Below are positions 5,721 to 12,601 of a stretch of 23,101 nt of DNA, one piece after another (the stretch's first letter is position 1; every line of letters begins with the position of its first letter). The stretch covers positions 1 through 23,101 of the IMG/VR virus record IMGVR_UViG_3300020421_000151; one strand, written 5' to 3'. The DNA is from a virus. The position numbers were made by a program, and so were the translations under genes. Under the pieces are notes generated by a model. That model was not told the DNA's origin. It made no database searches and saw only the letters and a program-made list of their open reading frames with translations.

Positions 5721-7656
5721 TTTCGAGCTCCCAAATCGGCCTCACATATGAAAAACTCCGCCGTGCTTTTGCGTCGACCATCTCAAAAATCTCGAACTGG
5801 CCGTTGTCGATCCACACTTCCATCAACTGCTTGATCTTGCTCTTGACGCTCGCTTCTAAAACATCGAGCTCCAGCACCTCGGCCACGGCATTACCAAACC
5901 AGTGCTTGCTCCTCACATCCAAGCGCCAATCGCCCTCCTTCATCCGCCCTTTGACTGCCTCGAGGTCCTGCACCGTGATATCGCTAAACGCATCTGGCCA
6001 AGACCACGCCTCAACCACGCCGACGTTATCGCCGTTGGGCAAATCAATGGACCGCATCTCACGCCAGGAGTTGTCCGTTGTTGGCGGTGCGAGGTTGTCT
6101 TTCGAATCTGCTTCTCTCGTATAACGCCATGCCGTGCTCTCATCTATTCCAGCAAGCCTCGCTTCATCCGGCGTCATCTTCACCAGGCGGCGAACATGGC
6201 GAGCTTTATCGGTAAGAGCGCTTGCACCTCTGGCATCGTCATAACTGACGCTCGACCTCATCGCTTGCGCTTTCCTGGTGTGATGCACGATCTCAATTGA
6301 GCAATTAGCCCGGTCAGCAACAACTGCCCATTGCGTGACCACTGCGTTCATGGCCATGTTGTCGTTTTCGTTTATGTCATGAGTCGCAACGAAAGGATCA
6401 ATAATCACCACATCAATTTGGCAGCGAGTGATGAACTCAACCAGCAAATCAACAACTGGTGTCGGCACAATCTGATCACCAATTTTTTGCGTGACCATAA
6501 GCCGATCATCGCGGCCACTGTTCACAAATAGAGATTCTTCGTATTCTTCCGGCTCAATGCCGTAATGCAGCATGATCGCTGCGAGTCTGCGATGGAGCTC
6601 CTCGAGCGGGTCTTCAAGATTCCACACCCACACCCTGCGCTTTTCCGTCTCAACGCCCAGCAAGTTTCTGCCAGTGGCCATTGCTACCGCCTCGGCCATC
6701 GTGAGGGCAGTCTTGCCAGTTCCGCCACCAGCAACCGTCACGCTCAAAAATTTCCGAATGTAATGCCGCCCATACACCCACTCTCTTTTAGGGATGGCTG
6801 CAAAATCTGTGATTGCAAACGGCTTGGGTTGTAATCGGTGCGAGAGCTCTTCTTTTATCTCAACTAATTGCTTTTCTTTTTCTTCCGCTCTCACCCCCTC
6901 ATTGCGCTCATGCGTTTGCATAACAGAGCGAGCGGTCCTGATGATCTCCTCTCGATCAAGGGGTGGTCGGTTGAATTGATTCCACTGGAGGAGCTCTTCG
7001 ATTGTCTCGTTTAAAGAATGGCCATTTTTTATAAGGTGTCCTGCCTTCCTTGCAGTTGCGTCATTGCGTCCACTAACACCAACGCCACCCTCCTCCACAC
7101 CAAGTTTTGAAGGATCAAGAAGAAACCCTCCCTTGTTGTAGTCCTCGATACGCAAAACGTCTGTCTGCAAAACAGGCGGCAACTCTCGCCAATCACCGTC
7201 GAACCCCTCGACCACCTCTTCCGTATAAACCGCCCCGCTCTCATGAACTGAGCCTGGAGCAATGACAATGCCGCCCTTACCTCGCACATCGATCTTGGCA
7301 TTGGCGTTGGTGCTGTTTCTGATCTCTAAATCTGGCGATGCCTGAAAATAAAAATGCCTTCCTCTTGAAGTTTTGACCGTGCGTGGCGTGAAGGGCAGAT
7401 TCTCTTTGATCCAGACTTCGGCCTCTTGACTATCCGCATCGATCACCACCAATTGTTTGCCGCATACGATGGCATAGTTAGCGCCCTCAAATTCTCTACC
7501 GAGCCAACGCTCGTATAAATGGTCGGGCGGATCTTCAGTCTGCCACTGAGCCCAGGGTACAAGAGGATGTTTTCGTATAGGGTGGGCAGGAATGACGGTG
7601 AGCCCTTCTTCAATTAGTCTTTGCGCTTCGTCTCGAGCGCTCATCTCAGGAAGCAT
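5704..7656 (-). CDS. bifunctional Prim-Pol primase/polymerase with RepA-like (AAA_25) helicase domain
   Basis: 650 residues. The N-terminal domain (1-160) has the archaeo-eukaryotic-primase-type Prim-Pol signature: VIDADS with Asp73 and Asp75, the SRGRHFYF motif with His101, and KIDVRGKGG with Asp123. A linker leads to a RecA-fold helicase domain (about 280-480) with Walker A GGGTGKT (310-316), Walker B DVVIIDP (Asp420) and VHHTRK (457-462). Such fusions prime and unwind DNA to start phage replication. The C-terminus (about 550-650) has a winged-helix-like appearance. The first ATG (7656) overlaps the Cro-like gene; a second in-frame ATG at 7644 lies 1 nt beyond its stop and is an alternative. 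First large gene of the leftward operon. Confidence 0.9.
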   Translation of the reverse strand: MLPEMSARDEAQRLIEEGLTVIPAHPIRKHPLVPWAQWQTEDPPDHLYERWLGREFEGANYAIVCGKQLVVIDADSQEAEVWIKENLPFTPRTVKTSRGRHFYFQASPDLEIRNSTNANAKIDVRGKGGIVIAPGSVHESGAVYTEEVVEGFDGDWRELPPVLQTDVLRIEDYNKGGFLLDPSKLGVEEGGVGVSGRNDATARKAGHLIKNGHSLNETIEELLQWNQFNRPPLDREEIIRTARSVMQTHERNEGVRAEEKEKQLVEIKEELSHRLQPKPFAITDFAAIPKREWVYGRHYIRKFLSVTVAGGGTGKTALTMAEAVAMATGRNLLGVETEKRRVWVWNLEDPLEELHRRLAAIMLHYGIEPEEYEESLFVNSGRDDRLMVTQKIGDQIVPTPVVDLLVEFITRCQIDVVIIDPFVATHDINENDNMAMNAVVTQWAVVADRANCSIEIVHHTRKAQAMRSSVSYDDARGASALTDKARHVRRLVKMTPDEARLAGIDESTAWRYTREADSKDNLAPPTTDNSWREMRSIDLPNGDNVGVVEAWSWPDAFSDITVQDLEAVKGRMKEGDWRLDVRSKHWFGNAVAEVLELDVLEASVKSKIKQLMEVWIDNGQFEIFEMVDAKARRSFSYVRPIWELENEAPF

Positions 7657-7846
7657 CCCGCCAAACTGCGCAGCTAATTTCTTCGAGGTCGAGCTCCAGG
7701 AGCTCCATCAAACTTTTAATTCTCTCGGGCGGAATTTTGCCTCGATCATTCCAACTATAAATTGCTCTGCGAGAGATGTTTAATCGGTTGGAAAGGTTGG
7801 TAATTCCGAATTCTTTTATCTTTTGCCAAACTAAATCAGGGAGCAT
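7646..7846 (-). CDS. Cro-like helix-turn-helix repressor
   Basis: 66 residues with a compact HTH fold: WQKIKEFGITNLSNRLNIS then RRAIYSWNDRGKIPPERI, where the second part is the recognition helix and the WxxxGKIPxE pattern typical of Cro/YdaS-type proteins. It is the first gene of the leftward replication operon, divergent from the XRE gene at 8016, the arrangement of a phage genetic switch. The ATG has no clear Shine-Dalgarno (upstream is AGTACACAAAA), so initiation may be weak or leaderless. Role as Cro is inferred from position, size and fold. Confidence 0.75.
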   Translation of the reverse strand: MLPDLVWQKIKEFGITNLSNRLNISRRAIYSWNDRGKIPPERIKSLMELLELDLEEISCAVWRDAS

Positions 7847-8015
7847 TTTTGTGTACTATTAGTTCTTATTCGTACTAAGGTTTTACAGGAATAAAAAAGC
7901 AATTGCCAAACTTTTTTTTGCGTAACCCTTGTCAACCAGGAAGAAACAAGATAGCTTGTCTTGCGCTGTCCAAGAATGTCTTAGACAGACCTAACAAAAC
8001 AAAAGGAAGAAAGAA
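7847..8015. promoter_or_regulatory. divergent switch region with candidate operators
   Basis: This 169-bp region separates the two regulators. Two GTACTA half-sites begin at 7853 and 7872, 19 bp apart (about two turns). The second extends as GTACTAAGGTTTTACA and matches GTACTAAGAGTTTACA at 8987-9002 upstream of the recombination operon at 14 of 16 positions. A perfect 11-bp palindrome TGTCTTAGACA (7977-7987) lies 28 bp before the XRE start. A possible promoter for the XRE gene is TTGTCA (7929-7934) with TAGCTT 17 bp downstream. Which protein binds which element is unknown. Confidence 0.5.
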
Positions 8016-8423
8016 ATGGCGAAACAACGAGTCTTGTTCTGTGACCGACTCAGAGATTTACGAAAAGCAAGAGGTCTTTCGCTACGAGAGTTGTCAGAGA
8101 TTTTGCAAACAGAACATAAAGTAGATATTAGCCACACGGCTTTAGCGAAGTGGGAGAAAGATGTACCCGAAAGATCACCGCCCAGGAGAGAATTTGTTGC
8201 TGCACTTTGCAACCTGTTCAACGTTGAGCCGAGCTTTTTGCTAGATGAAATCTTTAGCGTCGGACCAGCGAAAAAACACACCGATGGCCGCTTTAAAGAT
8301 TGGCAGGATGTCGATCTTTTGAGCGATGAACGATATCAGATTCTTCTTAGCATCAAGCAAGAGCTACTTAAAGCTCAAGACGTAGAAACGAGGAGTAGAA
8401 ACAATGGGACTGGCAATACTTAA
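8016..8423 (+). CDS. XRE-family transcriptional regulator (CI-like position)
   Basis: 135 residues. The N-terminal HTH_3 domain spans about 8-75: FCDRLRDLRKARGLSLRELS, then ILQTEHKVDISHTALAKWEKDVPE where the recognition helix lies, then FVAALCNLFNVEPSFLLDEI. The remaining 60 residues are polar and contain no S24/LexA peptidase domain (no Ser-Lys dyad region), so it cannot self-cleave like lambda CI. It sits where a lysogeny repressor would be, divergent from the Cro-like gene. AAGGAAG precedes the ATG. It overlaps the start of the next gene by 20 nt, implying coupling. Confidence 0.8.
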   Translation: MAKQRVLFCDRLRDLRKARGLSLRELSEILQTEHKVDISHTALAKWEKDVPERSPPRREFVAALCNLFNVEPSFLLDEIFSVGPAKKHTDGRFKDWQDVDLLSDERYQILLSIKQELLKAQDVETRSRNNGTGNT

Positions 8424-8967
8424 CACCCGCTCGCAAGTGCGACAACAAATTTCTATATTGGTAAAAAATTTCATCGACACCGTTTACATGGGAAAAGTCT
8501 TTCCCTGCCACACCAGCAAATACGGCATTGAATTAATTCATTGCGTTGACTACCACACCGCAAAAGAAAGTCATTTTTGCGAAGCTTATATGAACCACCC
8601 GCTGGTTGAACGAACCATCAAAACAGCACCTTTATGGACAGACGGACGGCGCTTCAAGTTTCCAAGAGTTTATCTTGCGGCAAACATGACCAAAAATGGT
8701 GATCGAGTTATGCCAGCGCTCGTTTATTTGGCAGGATCAGAATGGTACAACCTGGGCATTCCAGCCGAATTCGATGACATAATGGAACCAATGTGGCGAT
8801 CCTTTGCCGAAGATGATGGCGTGTTCACTGTGCCTCATCCAGAGTTGCTTTTTGCTGAAAAGCCCGACGCATCTGGACGCACTCTTTATGAACACTGGCA
8901 AGCCTATGAAGATTTTTTAGCTGGATTTGATCCCGGCTCCTTCAAAGCGATAAAGCTCATAAAATGA
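8404..8967 (+). CDS. hypothetical protein coupled to the XRE regulator
   Basis: 187 residues, soluble, not recognised. GAGGAG lies 8 nt before the ATG, inside the end of the regulator gene. The sequence has an N-terminal helix (RQQISILVKNFIDTVYMG), His/Cys-containing stretches (LIHCVDYH, AKESHFCEAYMNH), a basic segment WTDGRRFKFPRVYLAANM, and an acidic, aromatic C-terminal half (YEHWQAYEDFLAGFDPG). There is no HExxH, so it is not an ImmA-type protease, and no S24 motif. The tight coupling to the XRE gene suggests it may control or be controlled with the repressor, for example as an antirepressor or immunity factor; this is only context. Confidence 0.65.
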   Translation: MGLAILNTRSQVRQQISILVKNFIDTVYMGKVFPCHTSKYGIELIHCVDYHTAKESHFCEAYMNHPLVERTIKTAPLWTDGRRFKFPRVYLAANMTKNGDRVMPALVYLAGSEWYNLGIPAEFDDIMEPMWRSFAEDDGVFTVPHPELLFAEKPDASGRTLYEHWQAYEDFLAGFDPGSFKAIKLIK

Positions 8968-8984
8968 AACACTTTGTCCCCAAA

Positions 8985-9053
8985 TAGTACTAAGAGTTTA
9001 CATACTTAAAAAGTTGCGCTAAGGTGTCCTAAATAGACTAACCGAGGCGCGAC
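8985..9053 (+). promoter_or_regulatory. promoter and operator of the recombination operon
   Basis: An 8-bp palindrome TAGTACTA (8985-8992) is followed by -35 TTTACA (8997-9002), 17 bp, and TAAGGT (9020-9025) as a weak -10. GAGG near 9043 is the ribosome binding site of the gene at 9054. The GTACTAAG..TTTACA block is shared with the switch region at 7872, so one regulator may control both. The palindrome abuts the -35, a classic repressor position. Confidence 0.5.
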
Positions 9054-9467
9054 ATGACCAACCTAAATCTCGTTAATCACAACGAACCTGATCTCGACCA
9101 GCTTGCAGAAATTTGGCTGATGCAAAAGGCTTGTGAGGAAGCTGCAAGAAAAAAGCGTTTAGAAGTTGAGCAACGAATGCTGCCTTTGCTTGAGCAAAAA
9201 GTCGAAGGCCAAGCAACCACAACGACCCGACATAACAAAAAGATTGTCGTTAAAAAACAAATCAAACGTAGCTTCGATGGCAAAGCCTTAAACGAAGTTC
9301 GTGATGAAATTCCAGCTGATATGTTGCCCCTGAAAATCAGCGAAGTGCTAGACACCAAGCGACTGCGATATCTGCAAAACAACGAACCTGAAACTTACAA
9401 GACGCTTTCGCGTTGTATTGTGTCTGAACCACAAAAACCAAACATTACGATTGAAACAATCCTCTGA
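9054..9467 (+). CDS. conserved phage protein upstream of Sak4 (DUF7173-like)
   Basis: 137 residues. A long charged helix (about 12-55, LDQLAEIWLMQKACEEAARK onward) is followed by a Thr-rich segment GQATTTTRHNKKIVVKKQIK and a C-terminal part ending RLRYLQNNEPETYKTLSRCI. The combination of a helical start, the basic strand and the RYLQxNEPExY motif resembles a conserved protein found immediately upstream of Sak4-type ATPases in other phages. I recognise the pattern from memory, not from a search. Molecular role unknown; the context says DNA recombination or replication. First gene of the operon behind the promoter at 8997-9025. Confidence 0.6.
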   Translation: MTNLNLVNHNEPDLDQLAEIWLMQKACEEAARKKRLEVEQRMLPLLEQKVEGQATTTTRHNKKIVVKKQIKRSFDGKALNEVRDEIPADMLPLKISEVLDTKRLRYLQNNEPETYKTLSRCIVSEPQKPNITIETIL

Positions 9468-9491
9468 GCTCGAATCCCCTTAGCACCATTT

Positions 9492-9538
9492 CTGGCGGGA
9501 GAGAGCTCAGAGTTATTCATGACTCCCGCCAGTTCTTT
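9492..9538 (+). terminator. inverted repeat, possible attenuator
   Basis: CTGGCGGGA (9492-9500) pairs perfectly with TCCCGCCAG (9524-9532); the loop is 23 nt and the tract TTCTTTT follows. It lies between the first gene and the Sak4-like gene of the same operon, so it would lower, not abolish, downstream expression, or act as an mRNA-stabilising structure. Confidence 0.55.
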
Positions 9539-9558
9539 TAAAAACAAAAGGAAACTTT

Positions 9559-10356
9559 ATGGCTATAGATTTATCTGCAATTAAAAAAACCAAGGGCTTA
9601 GGAAGCCCTCCAATGATTTGCATTCATGGCACAAGCGGAGTTGGCAAAACGACCTTCGCAAGCCAAGCACCCAATCCTATTTTTATCCAAACGGAAAAAG
9701 GTGAAGGCTTGTTAGAAATTGACACCTTCCATTTCGGGAGCGAAGGCATTGCGACCAGTTACGAGGAAGTTCTTGAGGCCGTGGACAGTCTTTTGAATAA
9801 CGATCACAAGTACAGCACATTGGTCATTGATTCAATTGATCACCTCGAGCCGTTGATCTGGGCAGACCTGTGCCAAAAGAACCGATGGGCTAACATTGAT
9901 AAGGCTGGCTATTCGCATGGCTACAATGCTGCCGCTCAGGAATGGCGAGTCTTCTTAAAAAAGCTTGAGACACTTCGGCAAACTAAGGAGATGGCAATCG
10001 TTCTGATTGCGCATAACCAGCAAAAGAAAATCGACGATGCTGAATATGGCCAATTAGACAAGCACGATCTCAAACTGCATCAGAAGAGCTCAAGCGTTGT
10101 TGCCGAAACCGTGGACTGCGTTTTCTTTGCAAAGCACAAAATTACATTGCGTAAAGAGGACAAAGGTTTTGGCCAGACTCGCAACAAAGGCATCGACACT
10201 GGCGAAAGAGTTTTAGTCACCACTGGTAGCCCGCATTACACGGCCAAGAATCGTTATAACTTGAAGGGAGAGATACCGCTTAGTTGGAGCGATTTTTGGA
10301 GCGCATTACAAGAAGCAATTAATCCAGAAAAAAAGGAGACAGCAGTAAATGGGTAA
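9559..10356 (+). CDS. Sak4-like RecA-fold ATPase (single-strand annealing/recombination)
   Basis: 265 residues. Walker A is GTSGVGKTT (24-32); Walker B is STLVIDSIDHLE with Asp90 and Asp93; IVLIAHNQQKK is the third motif, and YGQLDKHDLKLHQKSSSVVA follows. This is the pattern of AAA_24/Sak4 phage proteins, which anneal or exchange strands together with a cognate ssDNA-binding protein. Here that partner would be the DUF669-type protein encoded next. AAGGAAA precedes the ATG. The end of the gene overlaps the following start by 8 nt. Confidence 0.88.
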   Translation: MAIDLSAIKKTKGLGSPPMICIHGTSGVGKTTFASQAPNPIFIQTEKGEGLLEIDTFHFGSEGIATSYEEVLEAVDSLLNNDHKYSTLVIDSIDHLEPLIWADLCQKNRWANIDKAGYSHGYNAAAQEWRVFLKKLETLRQTKEMAIVLIAHNQQKKIDDAEYGQLDKHDLKLHQKSSSVVAETVDCVFFAKHKITLRKEDKGFGQTRNKGIDTGERVLVTTGSPHYTAKNRYNLKGEIPLSWSDFWSALQEAINPEKKETAVNG

Positions 10357-10864
10357 TCTAAATTTTTCAATCCAGAATGAGTCTGAAGATCAAGATCAAG
10401 GCTCTTACGACAACACACCAATCCCGCCAGGGAATTACCATGTAGTGATTTTTGATAGCGATCAAAGAGACAACAACCAAGGAACTGGGAAATGGTTGCG
10501 ACTTGGTTTTGAGGTCAAAGGCGGTCCGCAAGAGGGCAAGGACTTTAGTATTTTTTATAACATTCAGCATAGTAATCCGGTTGCTGAGAAAATTGCAGTT
10601 GAGGAGCTTTCTCGATTGTGCAGGGCAATTGGCCTTTCCGGCACGGCAGAAAACGAAGAGGACATCTTAAATAAAGAGCTCATCGTTGAAACCAAAATTG
10701 ACGTAGACAAAGAAGGCACGGAACGAGTAGCGGTCAAGAAATACAAACCGCTCCCTCAAGCAGCCCCGGCTCCTCAAGCACCAGTTAAGGCAGCCAACCA
10801 AAGCAACTTCGATGATCCAGTGCCAAACCTTGGTGGCGAGGAAAAAGCCCCTTGGCAGAGCTAG
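10349..10864 (+). CDS. DUF669-type single-stranded-DNA-binding protein
   Basis: 171 residues. The first 120 residues follow the DUF669 outline (PIPPGNYHVVIFDSDQRDNN, TGKWLRLGFEVKGGPQEGKD, FYNIQHSNPVAEKIAVEELS), a probable OB-fold. A Pro/Ala/Gln linker (PLPQAAPAPQAPVKAANQ) leads to an acidic tail ending EEKAPWQS, similar in design to the disordered linker and tail of SSB proteins that recruit partners. It sits between Sak4 and the exonuclease, so it likely coats recombination intermediates. The start ATG lies within the end of the Sak4 gene. Confidence 0.8.
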   Translation: MGNLNFSIQNESEDQDQGSYDNTPIPPGNYHVVIFDSDQRDNNQGTGKWLRLGFEVKGGPQEGKDFSIFYNIQHSNPVAEKIAVEELSRLCRAIGLSGTAENEEDILNKELIVETKIDVDKEGTERVAVKKYKPLPQAAPAPQAPVKAANQSNFDDPVPNLGGEEKAPWQS

Positions 10865-11877
10865 AGCTCATCGAAGCAATCGACCTGGCCGTGGCGGAAA
10901 ACAATCCGCCATCGGTCGGACGGCACTATCTTGGCGGCAGTCAGATTGGCGAAGAGTGTGAACGGAAGCTTTGGTACTCATTTCGTTGGGCGATGCTAAT
11001 TGTCTTTGGTCCTCGAATCTTGCGCCTCTTTGATAGAGGCCATCGCGAGGAGCCAGCCTTAATAAAATATCTGACCGACGCTGGCGTTGATTGTTACGAG
11101 GTTGATGAAAAAACTGGTGAGCAATTTGCAGTGACTTTTGCCTGGGGGCATGGCGGTGGACACCTGGACGGTGCATTAAAAAATCTGCCGGATCATCCTG
11201 AGTGGCACTTGGCTGAATTCAAAACCTCGAGCGACAAAGAATTTAAAAAGGTGCAGAAAGCAGGAGTGCGGTCAGCAAAGCCAGTCCATTACTCACAGAT
11301 GCAAATCTATATGCATCTATCTGGGCTCAAGTTTGCGGCCTACATTGTGGTGAATAAAAACGACGATGCACTTTACTTCGAGCGAGTTGAGTATGACCCG
11401 GATGAAGGAGCCAGGATTGAGGCAAAGGCCGAAGCGATTGTCGCTGCCGAGTCTCCGCCAACAAAGTTGAGTGAAGACCCGACGTTTTTTAAATGTCGCT
11501 TCTGCGATTACAAAGAGCTCTGTCATTACGAGGCAACGCCCCAGGCTAACTGCCGGACCTGTGTGCATTCGACACCAGAGAAAGAAGATGGCCGCTGGCT
11601 ATGTGAAAAGAAAAACCTGGAGCTCACGCGCCAGCTGCAAAAGCAAGGGTGTGATCAGCACCGCTTTATCCCGCACCTGATTGAAAACTGGGCAGAGTTC
11701 ATAGAAATGGACGGCGAGAGCGTGAAATATAAAAACACGCAGAATGGCAAAGAATTTTTGAACGGCGAGCCTGGATACTCCTCGATTGAGATCAGTTTGG
11801 TAAACGACGTTCAAATCATCGGCAATGAAATTGTTGATGAGATTAAAGAGACATTTGATGGGAGGGTTGCAGGATGA
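10852..11877 (+). CDS. PD-(D/E)XK exonuclease, Cas4/RecB-like with Fe-S cysteines
   Basis: 341 residues from TTG at 10852, which has GAGG about 10 nt upstream and overlaps the previous stop; no ATG gives a comparable length. The nuclease core has GGHLDG with Asp106, HLAEFKT with Glu122 and Lys124, and QMQIYMH (150-156), the order seen in RecB-family nucleases. Cys36 (EECERKLW) together with Cys215, Cys218 and Cys224 (FKCRFCDYKELC) fits the one-plus-three cysteine pattern that holds a 4Fe-4S cluster in Cas4 and AddB. A further CRTC follows at 234-237. The protein likely resects dsDNA ends for Sak4-mediated annealing. Confidence 0.85.
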   Translation: MAELELIEAIDLAVAENNPPSVGRHYLGGSQIGEECERKLWYSFRWAMLIVFGPRILRLFDRGHREEPALIKYLTDAGVDCYEVDEKTGEQFAVTFAWGHGGGHLDGALKNLPDHPEWHLAEFKTSSDKEFKKVQKAGVRSAKPVHYSQMQIYMHLSGLKFAAYIVVNKNDDALYFERVEYDPDEGARIEAKAEAIVAAESPPTKLSEDPTFFKCRFCDYKELCHYEATPQANCRTCVHSTPEKEDGRWLCEKKNLELTRQLQKQGCDQHRFIPHLIENWAEFIEMDGESVKYKNTQNGKEFLNGEPGYSSIEISLVNDVQIIGNEIVDEIKETFDGRVAG

Positions 11878-12011
11878 CCAAGATAACAATAGAGATCGAT
11901 GATGATGACGCGAGAGAGGCGCTCGAGTGGGCCGGAGAGGTTACGCAACTTTTGCAGGAGATAAAAGAAGAGATACGTCGGCAAAATGGGAAACAAGATG
12001 TCAGCGATTGA
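11874..12011 (+). CDS. 45-residue small protein, translationally coupled
   Basis: ATG at 11874 overlaps the exonuclease stop as ATGA; the preceding GGGAGG..AGG region supplies a ribosome binding site. The product starts MTKITIEIDDDDAREALEWA and ends RRQNGKQDVSD. It is acidic at first, then charged and helical. The end overlaps the DUF3310 gene in another frame. No family recognised. Support comes from the coupling and the ribosome binding site. Confidence 0.55.
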   Translation: MTKITIEIDDDDAREALEWAGEVTQLLQEIKEEIRRQNGKQDVSD

Positions 12012-12294
12012 TAAACAGGTTGGTGGTGATCATTACAAGAATATGCAGTTTGAACCTATCGAATACATCATGGCTAACAATTTGAATTTTTGCGAAGGAA
12101 ATATTGTTAAGTACATTTCGAGGTGGCGCGAAAAGAATGGCGTCGAGGATCTACGGAAAATTATACATAACGTCGAATTTTTAATAGAGAGAGAAGAGAA
12201 AAAAGAAAAGGAAGAGCTCGGAGAAGTGAACGATCAAAAACTGCAAGCATACATGCAACAAACTGGATGCGAAGGAGGAACATGCGACTCTTGA
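11998..12294 (+). CDS. DUF3310 family protein
   Basis: I begin at ATG 11998 (MSAIDKQVGGDHYKNM); an ATG at 11986 in frame would add four residues. The HYKNMQFEPIEYIMANNLNF ... GNIVKYISRWREKNGVEDLRK core is the DUF3310 signature, widespread in phages and shared with the T7 gp1.7 nucleotide kinase group. The C-terminus (after residue 60) is a charged helix and a tail with two cysteines (TGCEGGTCDS). A nucleotide-metabolism role is suggested by family members but not proven here. It overlaps the start of the next small gene. Confidence 0.85.
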   Translation: MSAIDKQVGGDHYKNMQFEPIEYIMANNLNFCEGNIVKYISRWREKNGVEDLRKIIHNVEFLIEREEKKEKEELGEVNDQKLQAYMQQTGCEGGTCDS

Positions 12295-12407
12295 AGAGAC
12301 GAAGCTGGGGCGATAACCCTGGCGATTGGAGAGAAAGAATTGCATGGCCAAGTGTGTACGGCTATGCGTTAACCGGAATAGTTTTAATAGGAGTTTTAGT
12401 AGCGTGA
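12282..12407 (+). CDS. 41-residue single-TM membrane peptide
   Basis: ATG at 12282 is preceded by AAGGAGGAAC, a near-ideal ribosome binding site. The peptide has a basic, Trp-rich N-terminus (MRLLKRRSWGDNPGDWRERI) and one hydrophobic helix near the C-terminus (YGYALTGIVLIGVLVA). The basic side should stay in the cytoplasm. Its TGA shares bases with the GTG start of the AlpA-like gene (GTGA), so the two are coupled. No family recognised; small phage membrane peptides can act in superinfection exclusion or lysis control, which is speculation here. Confidence 0.65.
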   Translation: MRLLKRRSWGDNPGDWRERIAWPSVYGYALTGIVLIGVLVA

Positions 12408-12601
12408 ATTTGTTGACCAAAAAAGAAGTGGCTAAAAAGTGTGGCGTCAGTACCCGCACCATTGATCGAATGTTAGATCGAGATCCTAGTTTTCCTAAGC
12501 CAAGAAAACCAATGGGGATCAAAGTGCATTACATTGCTGAAGAAGTTGATCAGTGGCTTTCCAAAGCAACGTCGGAGAATGCAAAGTCCTCGTACTCTTG
12601 A
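12404..12601 (+). CDS. AlpA/MerR-type HTH protein, probable excisionase
   Basis: About 65 residues from GTG at 12404, which overlaps the stop of the membrane peptide and has AGGAG about 11 nt upstream; a longer frame to 12326 runs through that gene in another frame. The motif VNLLTKKEVAKKCGVSTRTI then DRMLDRDPSFPKPRKPMG then YIAEEVDQWL is the AlpA-type winged HTH. Such proteins control integrase expression or act as recombination directionality factors. It converges on the integrase gene, and their 3' ends overlap by 52 bp. Confidence 0.8.
   Translation: MNLLTKKEVAKKCGVSTRTIDRMLDRDPSFPKPRKPMGIKVHYIAEEVDQWLSKATSENAKSSYS

Noticed and set aside
8404-8967. ImmA-like metalloprotease coupled to the XRE regulator
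   Set aside because: No HExxH zinc-protease motif is present in the protein.
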